A DNA stretch of 64,000 nucleotides from Paraburkholderia oxyphila NBRC 105797. GTDB taxonomy: Bacteria > Pseudomonadota > Gammaproteobacteria > Burkholderiales > Burkholderiaceae. The notes under the pieces were generated by a model. That model was not told the DNA's origin, did no database searches, and saw only the letters and a list, made by a program, of their open reading frames with translations. Below are positions 55,796-64,000 of the stretch, one piece after another. The translations under genes and the position numbers were made by a program. The stretch covers positions 1 through 64,000 of the forward strand of contig NZ_BAYD01000046.1 of assembly GCF_000685075.1 (NCBI RefSeq), read 5' to 3'. Within the stretch, counting starts at the first letter, position 1, and each line of letters begins with the position of its first letter.

Positions 55796-57106
55796 TCAGT
55801 CGTGGCCGTGGACGATCTCGCCTTCGCCGCCGTGGTCATGATCGTCGTCCTCGAAATCCCAGCACGGGAACGGATCGGCATACGCCTGCCAGGCGTCGGG
55901 GCCCGCAGCGAATTCCGCGTCGGTCACGAGGCACGCATCGAGCTTCGCTTGCCACGCCTCGCGGTCGAGATCTACGCCGATCATTACCAACTCCTGGCGC
56001 CGGTCGCCGATGCGCGTATCGTTCGCGTCGCCGAACCAGTCGGCCGCGATCTCCTTTTCCAGCTCGGCGTCCTGCGGCCAATCCTCGCGCGGCTGCGCAG
56101 CCCACCAGGTGCCCGCCGGGCCGTGGCGGCATACGCCGCCCGCCTGCGAGAGCGAGCCGGCCACGTCGTTGCGCGTGGCGAGCCAGAAGAAGCCTTTCGA
56201 GCGCAGCACGCCCTTCCACTCCTGGTTGAGCAGCGCCCACAGACGCTCGGGATGGAACGGCTTGCGCGCGCGATAGACGAAGTTGCCGATGCCGTACTCG
56301 TCGGCTTCGCTGTGATGCGCGTGCGCGGCGTCGTCCTCGCCATGCGCATGATCATCCTCGTGCAGCGAGGCGAGCCAGCCCGGCGCGCTCGCGGCTGCGT
56401 CGAAATCGAAGCGGCCCGTATCGAGCACTTCGGCAAGCGGCACTTCGCCAAAGCGGCTCACCACCTGCACCGCGCGCGGATTGATGCGCGCGAGAATGCG
56501 CTGCAGGCGCGCGAGCTCGTCGGCGCTCACGAGATCGGCCTTGTTGAGCACGAGCACGTCGCAGAACTCCACTTGCTCGATCAGCAATTCGACGATCGTG
56601 CGATCGTCGGTGTCGCTCGCCGCCACGCCGCGCTCGGCGAGCGGGTCGGCGCTCGCGTAGTCGCGCAGGAAGTTGAAGGCGTCCACGACGGTCACCATCG
56701 TGTCGAGACGGGCGATGTCGGCGAGCGTCGCGCCGTCTTCATCCGCGAAGGTGAAGGTTTCGGCGATGGGCATGGGCTCGGCGATGCCGGTCGATTCGAT
56801 CAGGATGGCGTCGAAACGCTGTCCGGCCAGCGCCGGGTCGGCAAGGCGGCGGATCTCGGCGAGCAAGTCGTCGCGCAGCGTGCAGCAGATGCAGCCGTTG
56901 GACAGTTCGACGAGCCGTTCCTCGACGTGCGAGAGCGCAGCGGCGTCGCGCACGAGTGTGGCGTCGATATTGACGGCGGCGAGATCGTTGACGATCACGG
57001 CGACACGCAGGCCGGCGCGGTTGGCGAGGACGTGGTTGAGCAACGTGGTCTTGCCCGCGCCCAGAAACCCGGAGAGCACGGTGACGGGCAGTGGCGGCTG
57101 ATTCAT
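55796..57106 (-). CDS. COG0523 GTPase, putative zinc or cobalt chaperone
   Basis: A 436-residue P-loop GTPase of the G3E/CobW family. The Walker A is SGFLGAGKTTLLNHVL, the metal motif GCICCTLRDD (CxCC) is intact, and NKADLVS is the GTP-specificity motif. Histidine- and Asp-rich segments (about residues 255-275, DDHAHGEDDAAHAHH, and the C-terminus) could bind metal. The C-terminal CobW domain is present. These proteins deliver metal under starvation; the partner cannot be read from this locus, as no zinc genes adjoin. The start at 57106 is MNQPPLPVTVLSGFLG. Confidence 0.93.
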   Translation of the reverse strand: MNQPPLPVTVLSGFLGAGKTTLLNHVLANRAGLRVAVIVNDLAAVNIDATLVRDAAALSHVEERLVELSNGCICCTLRDDLLAEIRRLADPALAGQRFDAILIESTGIAEPMPIAETFTFADEDGATLADIARLDTMVTVVDAFNFLRDYASADPLAERGVAASDTDDRTIVELLIEQVEFCDVLVLNKADLVSADELARLQRILARINPRAVQVVSRFGEVPLAEVLDTGRFDFDAAASAPGWLASLHEDDHAHGEDDAAHAHHSEADEYGIGNFVYRARKPFHPERLWALLNQEWKGVLRSKGFFWLATRNDVAGSLSQAGGVCRHGPAGTWWAAQPREDWPQDAELEKEIAADWFGDANDTRIGDRRQELVMIGVDLDREAWQAKLDACLVTDAEFAAGPDAWQAYADPFPCWDFEDDDHDHGGEGEIVHGHD

Positions 57107-57348
57107 TGCAGTGTGTGATAAGAAAGGCGGGAGGTCGGGCCGCCTGGACCGGCAAGTGTCCGGCGGATGCCGGAAGCGGTCGGGGCGGCGCAAGCCTGCA
57201 TTTTGCACCATGCGCGCGCGGCGCGCTGACGGATCGTGGTCGGTGCGCGTCCGGCCCGGGCTTGGCGCGACTGCGCTTCGGACCTGCGCCCAGCGCGGCC
57301 GGCGGCCGCGCTAGCGCTTTCGTGGCAGGGCGGCCAGCGTCGTACCGC

Positions 57349-57795
57349 TCAGGGCATCAATTTCCATTTGCGCAGGATGGCGGCGATCTGCTGCGCATAT
57401 TGATCGCGCAATGCGGGCGTTTCGGAGTGGTACGCACCCACGGCAGCCCAGGTGTTGCCGTACTTGTTCATCTTCTGACGCAAATGCCAGGCGGCAATAT
57501 AGACGTTCTTGCACGGCTGCATGAGCGTGCTCGACGAAATGCCGTATTGCGCAAGCGTTGGCAGATGAACCGAGTTGATTTGCATCACACCGTAGTCGAC
57601 CGAACCATTCGCATTCCTGTGCAATGCGTCAGGCGTGTTGTGCGATTCTTGCCAGGCGATAGCGCGCAGAATGAGCGGATTGACCTTCTGATAGCGGGCC
57701 GCCTCGTCGAAACAGTCGGCGCGTGCCGGCGCGCTCGCACAGAAAGCGGCGAGCGTGAGGGCAGCGACAATCGTGGCGGATGCAACCTTTTTCAT
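57349..57795 (-). CDS. Small lytic transglycosylase (IagB/VirB1-like)
   Basis: A 148-residue periplasmic enzyme with a signal peptide ending near APARADC (residue 27). The SLT domain shows the catalytic Glu in RAIAWQESHNTPDA and the DYGVMQINSVH motif. Such enzymes open peptidoglycan for secretion or pilus assembly. It is divergent from gspD and may serve the type II secretion system, although IagB-type enzymes are more often tied to type III systems. Confidence 0.92.
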   Translation of the reverse strand: MKKVASATIVAALTLAAFCASAPARADCFDEAARYQKVNPLILRAIAWQESHNTPDALHRNANGSVDYGVMQINSVHLPTLAQYGISSSTLMQPCKNVYIAAWHLRQKMNKYGNTWAAVGAYHSETPALRDQYAQQIAAILRKWKLMP

Positions 57796-58340
57796 CAGAT
57801 GGCCGAGGGATGTTGCCCTACGTGAGGCCGGCGGCCTGCTCCGCCCGATATGGGGAAAAAACGTGCCAGCCCGGCGTATTCTGCGCTGAGCAGTGTGTTC
57901 AGCGGACCGCCCGTATCATACCGGCCGACGAAGTCGCGTCAAGCCAGCCGAACGGCACGCGAGCCGCCACCGCCCAAGCAAGGCGCGGTCTGCCAACGGG
58001 GAAGCGGTGTGACTGCGGGCCTGGGCTATTCCCAATCCTTACATAATGCTTCTGGATGTTGCGGCAAGTTAGAGGAAATCCCCAGACGTTATTTCTTTGT
58101 GACAAATTCGACACGAAAAGCTGCTACTGTTGCACTTTTTGGTGGTCGCCGGTTGCTGGGAGGAGCGGCGCCGGCTGGCCCTGGCCGGTAGGCCGATGAT
58201 GGGGCGATCAAGCGACGGTCTTTGCGAGCGTGTCCCGCAGGCTGGCTGGCCTGACAAGCCACGACGATCACCTTAAGCACGTTGAGCACGATAAGTACGA
58301 CCGGCTGGCGGCGTCCGTCCCCGGCTTCGATATGACACCC
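57796..58340. other. Intergenic region between the transglycosylase and gspD
   Basis: About 545 bases, divergent on both sides, so it should hold two promoters. I see no consensus sigma70 boxes I would trust. The part near 58080-58140 is AT-richer. No gene is seen. Confidence 0.4.
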
Positions 58341-60776
58341 ATGAGAATAAATCGTATGGCTTTGCGTCGCGTCGCCACGGCGCTGCTCGTGAGCGGACTC
58401 ATGGCGGCGCAAGTCGCGCACGCCCAGGTCACGCTCAACTTCGTCAACGCCGACATCGATCAGGTGGCGAAGGCAATCGGCGCGGCCACCGGCAAGACGA
58501 TCATTGTCGATCCGCGCGTGAAGGGGCAGCTCAATCTCGTTTCCGAGAACCCCGTGCCCGAGGACCAGGCGCTCAAGACGCTGCAATCGGCGCTGCGCAT
58601 GCAGGGCTTCGCGCTCGTTCAAGATCATGGCGTGCTCAAGGTGGTGCCCGAGGCCGACGCCAAGCTGCAGGGCGTGCCCACCTATGTGGGCAATTCGCCC
58701 TCGGCGCGTGGCGACCAGGTGGTCACGCAGGTGTTCACGCTGAGGAACGAGTCGGCGAACAACCTGCTGCCCGTGCTGCGTCCGCTCATCTCGCCGAACA
58801 ACACCATCGCCGCCTATCCAGGCAACAACACGCTCGTCGTGACCGATTACGCGGACAACGTGCGCCGTATCGCCGCGATCATTGCCGGCGTGGACACGGC
58901 CGCGGGCCAGCAGGTGCAGGTGGTGCCACTGAGGAACGCCAATGCGCTCGACATCGCACCGCAGATTGCGAAGATGCTCGATCCGGGCGCCATCGGCGCA
59001 TCGGACCCGTCGCTGAAGGTTTCGGTCGTCGCCGACCCGCGCACCAACTCGCTGATGCTGCGCGCATCGAATGCGCAACGTCTGTCCGCCGCGGTCCAGC
59101 TGGCGAAGCAACTCGACGCGCCCACGAGCATGCCGGGCAACATGCACGTCGTCACGCTGCGCAACGCCGATGCCGTGCAGCTTGCCAAGACGCTGCGCGG
59201 GATGCTGGGCAAAGGCGGCAACGACTCGTCGTCGGGCAACAGCGCGAACTCGTTCAACCAGGGCTCGGGCGGCTACGGCAGCAGTGGCGGTGGCGGCGGC
59301 AGCACCTCGACGGGCCTTTCGGGCACGCCGCCGCTGCCCAGTTCGTTCGGCGGCGGGACGTCGTCAGGCAGCTCGCTGACGGGCGGCGCGTCCGGCGGCA
59401 GCGGCGGCAGCAACGAAGCCCCGTTTCTGGGCGGCGACAAAGACAAGGGCGACGACAATCAGCCGGGCGGCATGATCCAGGCCGACGCGGCGACCAACTC
59501 GCTGATCATCACGGCGCCGGATCCGGTGTACCGGAACCTGCGCTCCGTGATCGACCAGCTCGACGCGCGGCGCGCCCAGGTCTACATCGAAGCGCTGATC
59601 GTCGAGCTGAACTCGAACACGAATGCCAACCTCGGCATCCAGTGGCAGATCGGGACCGGCGCGGTGTTGGCCGGCACCAATCTGGCCACCGGCGGCGGCA
59701 ACAGCATCATCAACCTGACGGCGGCCGCGGCAGCCAGCGCCGCCACCGGCGGCCTCGCGGGCGCGCTCGCCGCCAACGGCGGCCTCCAGCAGGGCCTGAA
59801 TGTGGGCTGGGTCCACAATATCTTCGGTGTGCAGGGGCTCGGCGCGTTGCTGCAGGCGTTGTCGCAGACGGCCGACGCCAACGTGCTGTCCACGCCTAAC
59901 CTCATCACGCTCGACAACCAGGAGGCGAAGATCGTCGTCGGTACGAACGTGCCGATCCAGACGGGCTCGTATTCGAATCTGACGAGCGGCTCGACGAGCT
60001 CGGCGTTCAACACCTACGACCGCGTCGATGTGGGCCTGACACTGCACATCAAGCCGCAGATCACCGACGGCGGCGTCCTGAAGCTGCAGCTCTATACGGA
60101 AGACTCGGCCATCGTCAACGGCACGACCAATGTGACGACCAATCCGGCCGGCCCCGAGTTCACCAAGCGTTCGATCCAGTCGACCGTGCTGGCCGATAAC
60201 GGCGAGATCATCGTCCTTGGCGGCCTCATGCAGGACAACTACCAGGTCAGCAACAGCAAGGTGCCGCTGCTCGGCGACATTCCCTGGATCGGCCAGTTGT
60301 TCCGTTCTGAAAACAAGACGCGCGCGAAGACCAACCTGATGGTGTTCCTGCGTCCCGTGATCATCAATGACAGCAGCACCGCGCAAGCGGTGACGTCGAA
60401 CCGCTACGACTATATTCAGGGCGTGACGGGCGCATACAAGTCCGATAACAACCTGATCAAGGATAACGACGACCCGGTGGTGCCGCCGATGCCGGTTGGC
60501 CCGAACGAAGGCGGATCGACAATGAACCTGTTCGATCTCGACAAGATGCGGCGCGAGCAGGCGATGCGGTCGCTGCCCGCGGCGCCTGCTGGCGCTCCCG
60601 CAAACGGTGCGGGCGCAGTACCGGCCGCGACGCCTGGCGTCAACAGCTACGCGGTGCCGACGGGCACGTCGCCCGCAAGCGCCACGCAGATGCAGCCGGC
60701 TTATCCTTCAACGGCGCCTGCGCAATATCCGCCCGCGCAGCAACCGCTCACCGCCCAGCCGAGGGTGCAGCCTTGA
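58341..60776 (+). CDS. gspD: Type II secretion system secretin GspD
   Basis: The outer-membrane pore of the type II secretion system, 811 residues. A signal peptide (MRINRMALRRVATALLVSG, ending near AHAQ) is followed by N-domains (VTLNFVNADIDQVAKAIGAA, TGKTIIVDPRVKGQ), N2/N3 repeats, a Gly/Ser-rich linker of about 85 residues (from about residue 290), and the secretin core (QEAKIVVGTNVPIQTGSYSN, VGLTLHIKPQI, IIVLGGLMQDN). The tail after about residue 710 is Pro/Ala-rich. The start is not certain; ATGs at 58332 and 58356 are alternatives. Confidence 0.96.
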   Translation: MRINRMALRRVATALLVSGLMAAQVAHAQVTLNFVNADIDQVAKAIGAATGKTIIVDPRVKGQLNLVSENPVPEDQALKTLQSALRMQGFALVQDHGVLKVVPEADAKLQGVPTYVGNSPSARGDQVVTQVFTLRNESANNLLPVLRPLISPNNTIAAYPGNNTLVVTDYADNVRRIAAIIAGVDTAAGQQVQVVPLRNANALDIAPQIAKMLDPGAIGASDPSLKVSVVADPRTNSLMLRASNAQRLSAAVQLAKQLDAPTSMPGNMHVVTLRNADAVQLAKTLRGMLGKGGNDSSSGNSANSFNQGSGGYGSSGGGGGSTSTGLSGTPPLPSSFGGGTSSGSSLTGGASGGSGGSNEAPFLGGDKDKGDDNQPGGMIQADAATNSLIITAPDPVYRNLRSVIDQLDARRAQVYIEALIVELNSNTNANLGIQWQIGTGAVLAGTNLATGGGNSIINLTAAAAASAATGGLAGALAANGGLQQGLNVGWVHNIFGVQGLGALLQALSQTADANVLSTPNLITLDNQEAKIVVGTNVPIQTGSYSNLTSGSTSSAFNTYDRVDVGLTLHIKPQITDGGVLKLQLYTEDSAIVNGTTNVTTNPAGPEFTKRSIQSTVLADNGEIIVLGGLMQDNYQVSNSKVPLLGDIPWIGQLFRSENKTRAKTNLMVFLRPVIINDSSTAQAVTSNRYDYIQGVTGAYKSDNNLIKDNDDPVVPPMPVGPNEGGSTMNLFDLDKMRREQAMRSLPAAPAGAPANGAGAVPAATPGVNSYAVPTGTSPASATQMQPAYPSTAPAQYPPAQQPLTAQPRVQP

Positions 60777-60778
60777 GC

Positions 60779-62287
60779 ATGGCCGACACGCCCCGCCCGT
60801 CCACCGCGGCTGCGCGCGAGATCGCGGCGCCACGCGAGGCGCCCTCGCCCGTCGCGGCGCGGCTCGTGCCGTATGGCTTCGCGCGCAGCGGCCAGATCCT
60901 CGTCGCGCAACAGCACGCCGACGGGCTCGAGGTGTGGATCAGCGAGCGCACCACGGGCGCGGCGATTGCCGAAGTCGCACGCAATTTCGGGGCGATCTCG
61001 CTCGTGCGCATTCCCGCGGACGAGCTCGCGCAGGCCATCAATCAGGCGTACGCGCGCCAGGATGGCAGCGCGGCGCAAGTGGTGGGCGAGGTGGAAGGCG
61101 AAGTCGATCTCTCGCGCCTGATGCAGGACATTCCCGAGGTGGAGGACCTGCTCGAGTCCGAAGACGACGCGCCTATCATCCGCATGATCAACGCGCTGCT
61201 CACGCAGGCCGCGCGCGAGCAGGCCTCGGACATTCACATCGAGCCGTTCGAGAATGCCTCGGTGGTGCGCTTTCGCGTGGACGGCACGCTGCGCGACGTG
61301 GTGCGCCCGAAAAAGGCGCTGCACGGCGCGCTGATCTCGCGTATCAAGATCATGGCGCAGCTCGACATCGCCGAGAAACGCCTGCCGCAGGACGGCCGCA
61401 TCACGCTGCGCGTGGGCGGACGCCCCGTGGACGTGCGCGTCTCCACGCTGCCCACGGGCCACGGCGAGCGCGCGGTGCTGCGTCTGCTGGAAAAAGACGC
61501 GCAGCGCCTGAATCTCGAAGCGCTCGGCATGGCCGCCGATACGCTCAAGCAGTTCGATCGGCTGATCGCCAGGCCGCACGGCATCGTGCTCGTGACGGGG
61601 CCGACCGGCTCGGGCAAGACCACCACGCTCTATGCGTCGATGTCGCGGCTCGAGACCACCACGACCAACATCATGACCGTCGAGGACCCGATCGAGTACG
61701 ACCTCGCGGGCATCGGCCAGACCCAGGTGAACGAGCGCATCGGCATGACGTTCGCGCGCGCGCTGCGCTCGATCCTGCGTCAGGATCCGGACATCATCAT
61801 GATCGGCGAAATCCGCGACCTCGAAACCGCGCAGATTGCCGTGCAGGCCTCGCTCACGGGCCACCTCGTGCTCGCCACGCTGCACACCAACGACGCCGCC
61901 TCTGCGGTCACGCGTCTGACCGACATGGGCGTGGAGCCTTATCTGCTCGCTTCGTCGCTGCTCGGCGTGCTCGCGCAGCGTCTCGTGCGCCAGTTGTGCC
62001 CCGTGTGCAAGGAAGTGCGCGTGGAGGACGACGGGCGCAAGCGCTGGCATCCGGTCGGCTGCGAGCGCTGCGGGCATTCGGGCTACTCGGGGCGGCGCGG
62101 CGTGTACGAGCTGCTGCTCATCGACGAGCCGATCCGCAACCTCATTCACCGCAACGCCGCCGACGCCGAGATCTTCACCGCGGGCCGCGCGCAGGGTATG
62201 CGCACGCTGCGTGAAGATGGCGAGCGCTGGCTCGACGCGGGCACGAGCTCGCTCGAAGAGGTGCTGCGCGTGACCGGCGGCACCTGA
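60779..62287 (+). CDS. gspE: Type II secretion system ATPase GspE
   Basis: The cytoplasmic ATPase that powers pseudopilus assembly, 502 residues. Walker A is GPTGSGKTTTLYAS, the Asp and His boxes lie in TVEDPIEYDLAG and LATLHTNDAASAV, and the zinc tetracysteine (CPVCKE ... CERCG) is near residue 405. A TTG two codons upstream (60773) overlaps the gspD stop and is better spaced from a GAGGGTG site; either could be the start. Confidence 0.97.
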   Translation: MADTPRPSTAAAREIAAPREAPSPVAARLVPYGFARSGQILVAQQHADGLEVWISERTTGAAIAEVARNFGAISLVRIPADELAQAINQAYARQDGSAAQVVGEVEGEVDLSRLMQDIPEVEDLLESEDDAPIIRMINALLTQAAREQASDIHIEPFENASVVRFRVDGTLRDVVRPKKALHGALISRIKIMAQLDIAEKRLPQDGRITLRVGGRPVDVRVSTLPTGHGERAVLRLLEKDAQRLNLEALGMAADTLKQFDRLIARPHGIVLVTGPTGSGKTTTLYASMSRLETTTTNIMTVEDPIEYDLAGIGQTQVNERIGMTFARALRSILRQDPDIIMIGEIRDLETAQIAVQASLTGHLVLATLHTNDAASAVTRLTDMGVEPYLLASSLLGVLAQRLVRQLCPVCKEVRVEDDGRKRWHPVGCERCGHSGYSGRRGVYELLLIDEPIRNLIHRNAADAEIFTAGRAQGMRTLREDGERWLDAGTSSLEEVLRVTGGT

Positions 62288-62305
62288 CCGGGGGCGATCA
62301 GCACG

Positions 62306-63523
62306 ATGCCGGCATTCCGTTTCGAAGCGATCGACGCCGCGGGCAAGGCGCAAAAAGGCGTGCTCGACGCGGACAGCGCGCGCGGCGCGCGTGCGCAGTT
62401 GCGCGGCCAGGGCCTCACGCCGCTCGTGGTCGAGCCGGCCGCGACCCGCACGCGCGGCGCACGCGCTCAGCGCCTCGCGCTCGGGCGGCGCCTCTCGCAG
62501 CGCGAGCAGGCGATTCTCACGCGCCAGCTCGCGAGCCTGCTGGTGGCGGGGCTGCCGCTTGGCGAGGCGCTCGCGGTGCTCACCGAGCAGGCCGAGCGCG
62601 ACTACATCCGCGAGCTGATGGCCGCGATCCGCGCCGAAGTGCTGGGCGGCCATTCGCTCGCCAACGCGCTCTCGCAGCATCCGCGCGATTTTCCCGATAT
62701 TTACCGCGCGCTCGTGGCGGCCGGCGAGCACACGGGCAAGCTCGGCATCGTGCTCTCGCGTCTGGCCGACTACATCGAGCAGCGCAACGCGCTCAAGCAG
62801 AAGATCGTGCTGGCCTTCACCTATCCGACGATCGTCACGATCATCGCGTTTGGCATCGTCACATTCTTGCTCAGCTATGTGGTGCCGCAGGTCGTGAACG
62901 TATTTGCGAGCACGAAGCAGCAGCTGCCGTTTCTGACCATCGTGATGATGGCGCTCTCGGCATTCGTGCGGCAATGGTGGTGGGCCGTGCTGATCGCGGT
63001 GGCCATCGTCGCGTGGATCGTGCGCGGGATCTTGCGCCGGCCCGGGCCGCGCCTCGCGTTCGACCGGTGGCTGCTCACGGCGCCGCTCGCGGGCAAGCTC
63101 GTGCGCGGCTACAACACGGTGCGCTTCGCGAGCACGCTCGGCATTCTGAGCGCGGCGGGCGTGCCGATCCTGCGCGCGCTGCAGGCGGCGGGCGAGACGC
63201 TCTCGAACCGCGCCATGCGCGCGAACGTGGACGACGCCATCGTGCGCGTGCGCGAAGGCACGTCGCTCTCTCGCGCGCTAGGCAATACGAAGACGTTTCC
63301 GCCCGTGCTGGTGCACTTGATCCGCTCGGGCGAGGCGACCGGCGACGTCACCACCATGCTCGACCGCGCCGCCGAAGGCGAGGCGCGCGAACTCGAGCGG
63401 CGCACGATGTTTCTCACGAGCCTGCTCGAGCCGCTGCTGATTCTGGCGATGGGCGGCGTGGTGCTGGTGATCGTGCTCGCGGTGATGCTGCCGATCATCG
63501 AGCTGAACAACCTCGTGCAGTGA
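62306..63523 (+). CDS. gspF: Type II secretion system inner-membrane protein GspF
   Basis: The platform protein, 405 residues, with two T2SSF domains: RQLASLLVAGLPLGEALAVL in the first and the matching FASTLGILSAAGVPILRAL in the second, and three membrane spans (near residues 168-190, 220-240 and 370-398). It follows gspE by 18 bases. Confidence 0.96.
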   Translation: MPAFRFEAIDAAGKAQKGVLDADSARGARAQLRGQGLTPLVVEPAATRTRGARAQRLALGRRLSQREQAILTRQLASLLVAGLPLGEALAVLTEQAERDYIRELMAAIRAEVLGGHSLANALSQHPRDFPDIYRALVAAGEHTGKLGIVLSRLADYIEQRNALKQKIVLAFTYPTIVTIIAFGIVTFLLSYVVPQVVNVFASTKQQLPFLTIVMMALSAFVRQWWWAVLIAVAIVAWIVRGILRRPGPRLAFDRWLLTAPLAGKLVRGYNTVRFASTLGILSAAGVPILRALQAAGETLSNRAMRANVDDAIVRVREGTSLSRALGNTKTFPPVLVHLIRSGEATGDVTTMLDRAAEGEARELERRTMFLTSLLEPLLILAMGGVVLVIVLAVMLPIIELNNLVQ

Positions 63524-63587
63524 GCGCGGCGGTGCGCTGTGCAGTGAATCGCGCGGCGGCTCGTGGAGCCACGCCGCGCGGGGCGGA

Positions 63588-64000
63588 TCAGCGCACGTAG
63601 ATGGTGGGGCCGGCGGCGTTGGCCGGCAGGAAGATTTCGGAGTGCACGCCGTGGCGGTCGATGACGATCGAGCGGGCGCGCACTTCGGCAAGCGTCGCGT
63701 CCTGGCCGATGGGGCCGCCGAGCGAGATGGCCCGCGCGGGGTCGCCGCCCACGCTCACGATGGCCGCCGCGCCCTGCTGGAGCGCGAGGATGCCGAAGAG
63801 GTGGATGTCCTGCACGACGTTGTGCTCGAGCTTGCCGCCAAAGAGCGTGCCGGCCTCGGCGACCGAGACGGGCGCCTGGGCGGCGGCGGCCTGCACGGGA
63901 GCGGCGCGCGAGGCAGCGATTTCGAGCGTCCACCACGCAGCCGTGGCGCAGAACACCGCGAACGCGGCGAGTGACAGAAGGCGGATTTGCAGTGGGTTCA
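63588..64000 (-). CDS. gspC: Type II secretion system protein GspC, partial at right edge
   Basis: The inner-membrane link between platform and secretin. The reading on the minus strand runs from the right edge (...NPLQIRLLSLAAFAVFCATA, an N-terminal membrane span), so the start codon probably begins at base 64001. About 137 residues in total, short for GspC, as in other Burkholderia. The periplasmic homology-region domain shows LFGILALQQGAAAIVSVGG and RSIVIDRHGV. It is convergent with gspF; further gsp genes are expected beyond the window. Confidence 0.9.
   Translation of the reverse strand, partial: NPLQIRLLSLAAFAVFCATAAWWTLEIAASRAAPVQAAAAQAPVSVAEAGTLFGGKLEHNVVQDIHLFGILALQQGAAAIVSVGGDPARAISLGGPIGQDATLAEVRARSIVIDRHGVHSEIFLPANAAGPTIYVR

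Overview
The window is high-GC DNA from a betaproteobacterium of the Burkholderia/Paraburkholderia/Caballeronia group. The evidence is the gene order mnmG-rsmG-parA-parB next to atpIBEFHAGDC, perfect parS sites of the type known on Burkholderia chromosome 1 (TGTTTCACGTGAAACA), the priA-hemE pair beside putA, and a phhA/phhB pair divergent from an Lrp regulator. It reads as an origin-proximal part of the main chromosome; no dnaA gene or origin is seen in the window.

Layout. 1-8194: the start of putA (cut by the window edge), a small membrane ORF, priA, hemE, a periplasmic cyclohexadienyl dehydratase (pheC type), a long non-coding stretch ending in a strong terminator, and an acyl-CoA synthetase. 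8449-9757: a decayed ISL3-family insertion sequence sitting in the T-tract of the atp terminator. 9834-17501: the whole F1Fo ATP synthase operon on the minus strand, with a good sigma70 promoter upstream of atpI. 17771-23450: an ArsB/NhaD-type transporter, parB, parA, rsmG and mnmG, with one parS inside mnmG and another just upstream. 23634-35764: two branched-chain amino acid (HAAT) ABC transporters. The first has a fused permease-ATPase and two tandem periplasmic binding proteins; the second has five separate genes. 36199-38971: a GMC oxidoreductase divergent from a LysR regulator. 39179-41874: a CYTH protein and the phenylalanine hydroxylase module. 42233-44914: an OmpR/TctE-like two-component pair. 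45034-54981: a SET-domain protein, an old yellow enzyme, a class I amidotransferase, a MarR regulator with a cysteine-rich tail, a YbdK-type ligase beside a cation/proton antiporter, and mnmC. 55403-64000: an HU protein, a COG0523 metal-chaperone GTPase, a lytic transglycosylase, and type II secretion genes gspD-gspE-gspF with gspC convergent and cut by the right edge.

The window is mostly core genome. I see no new defence or mobile system. The most interesting signals are non-coding: a parS palindrome that also has the form of the terminator of the first liv operon; a family of dispersed palindromes, one of them between atpD and atpC; an IS inserted into a terminator T-tract with an A8 target duplication; DnaA-box-like sequences in large intergenic gaps; and a terminator without an assigned gene (near 6180) that suggests a small RNA. 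A second hairpin with a T-tract (near 49200) is ambiguous, because it could also end the minus-strand YbdK gene.
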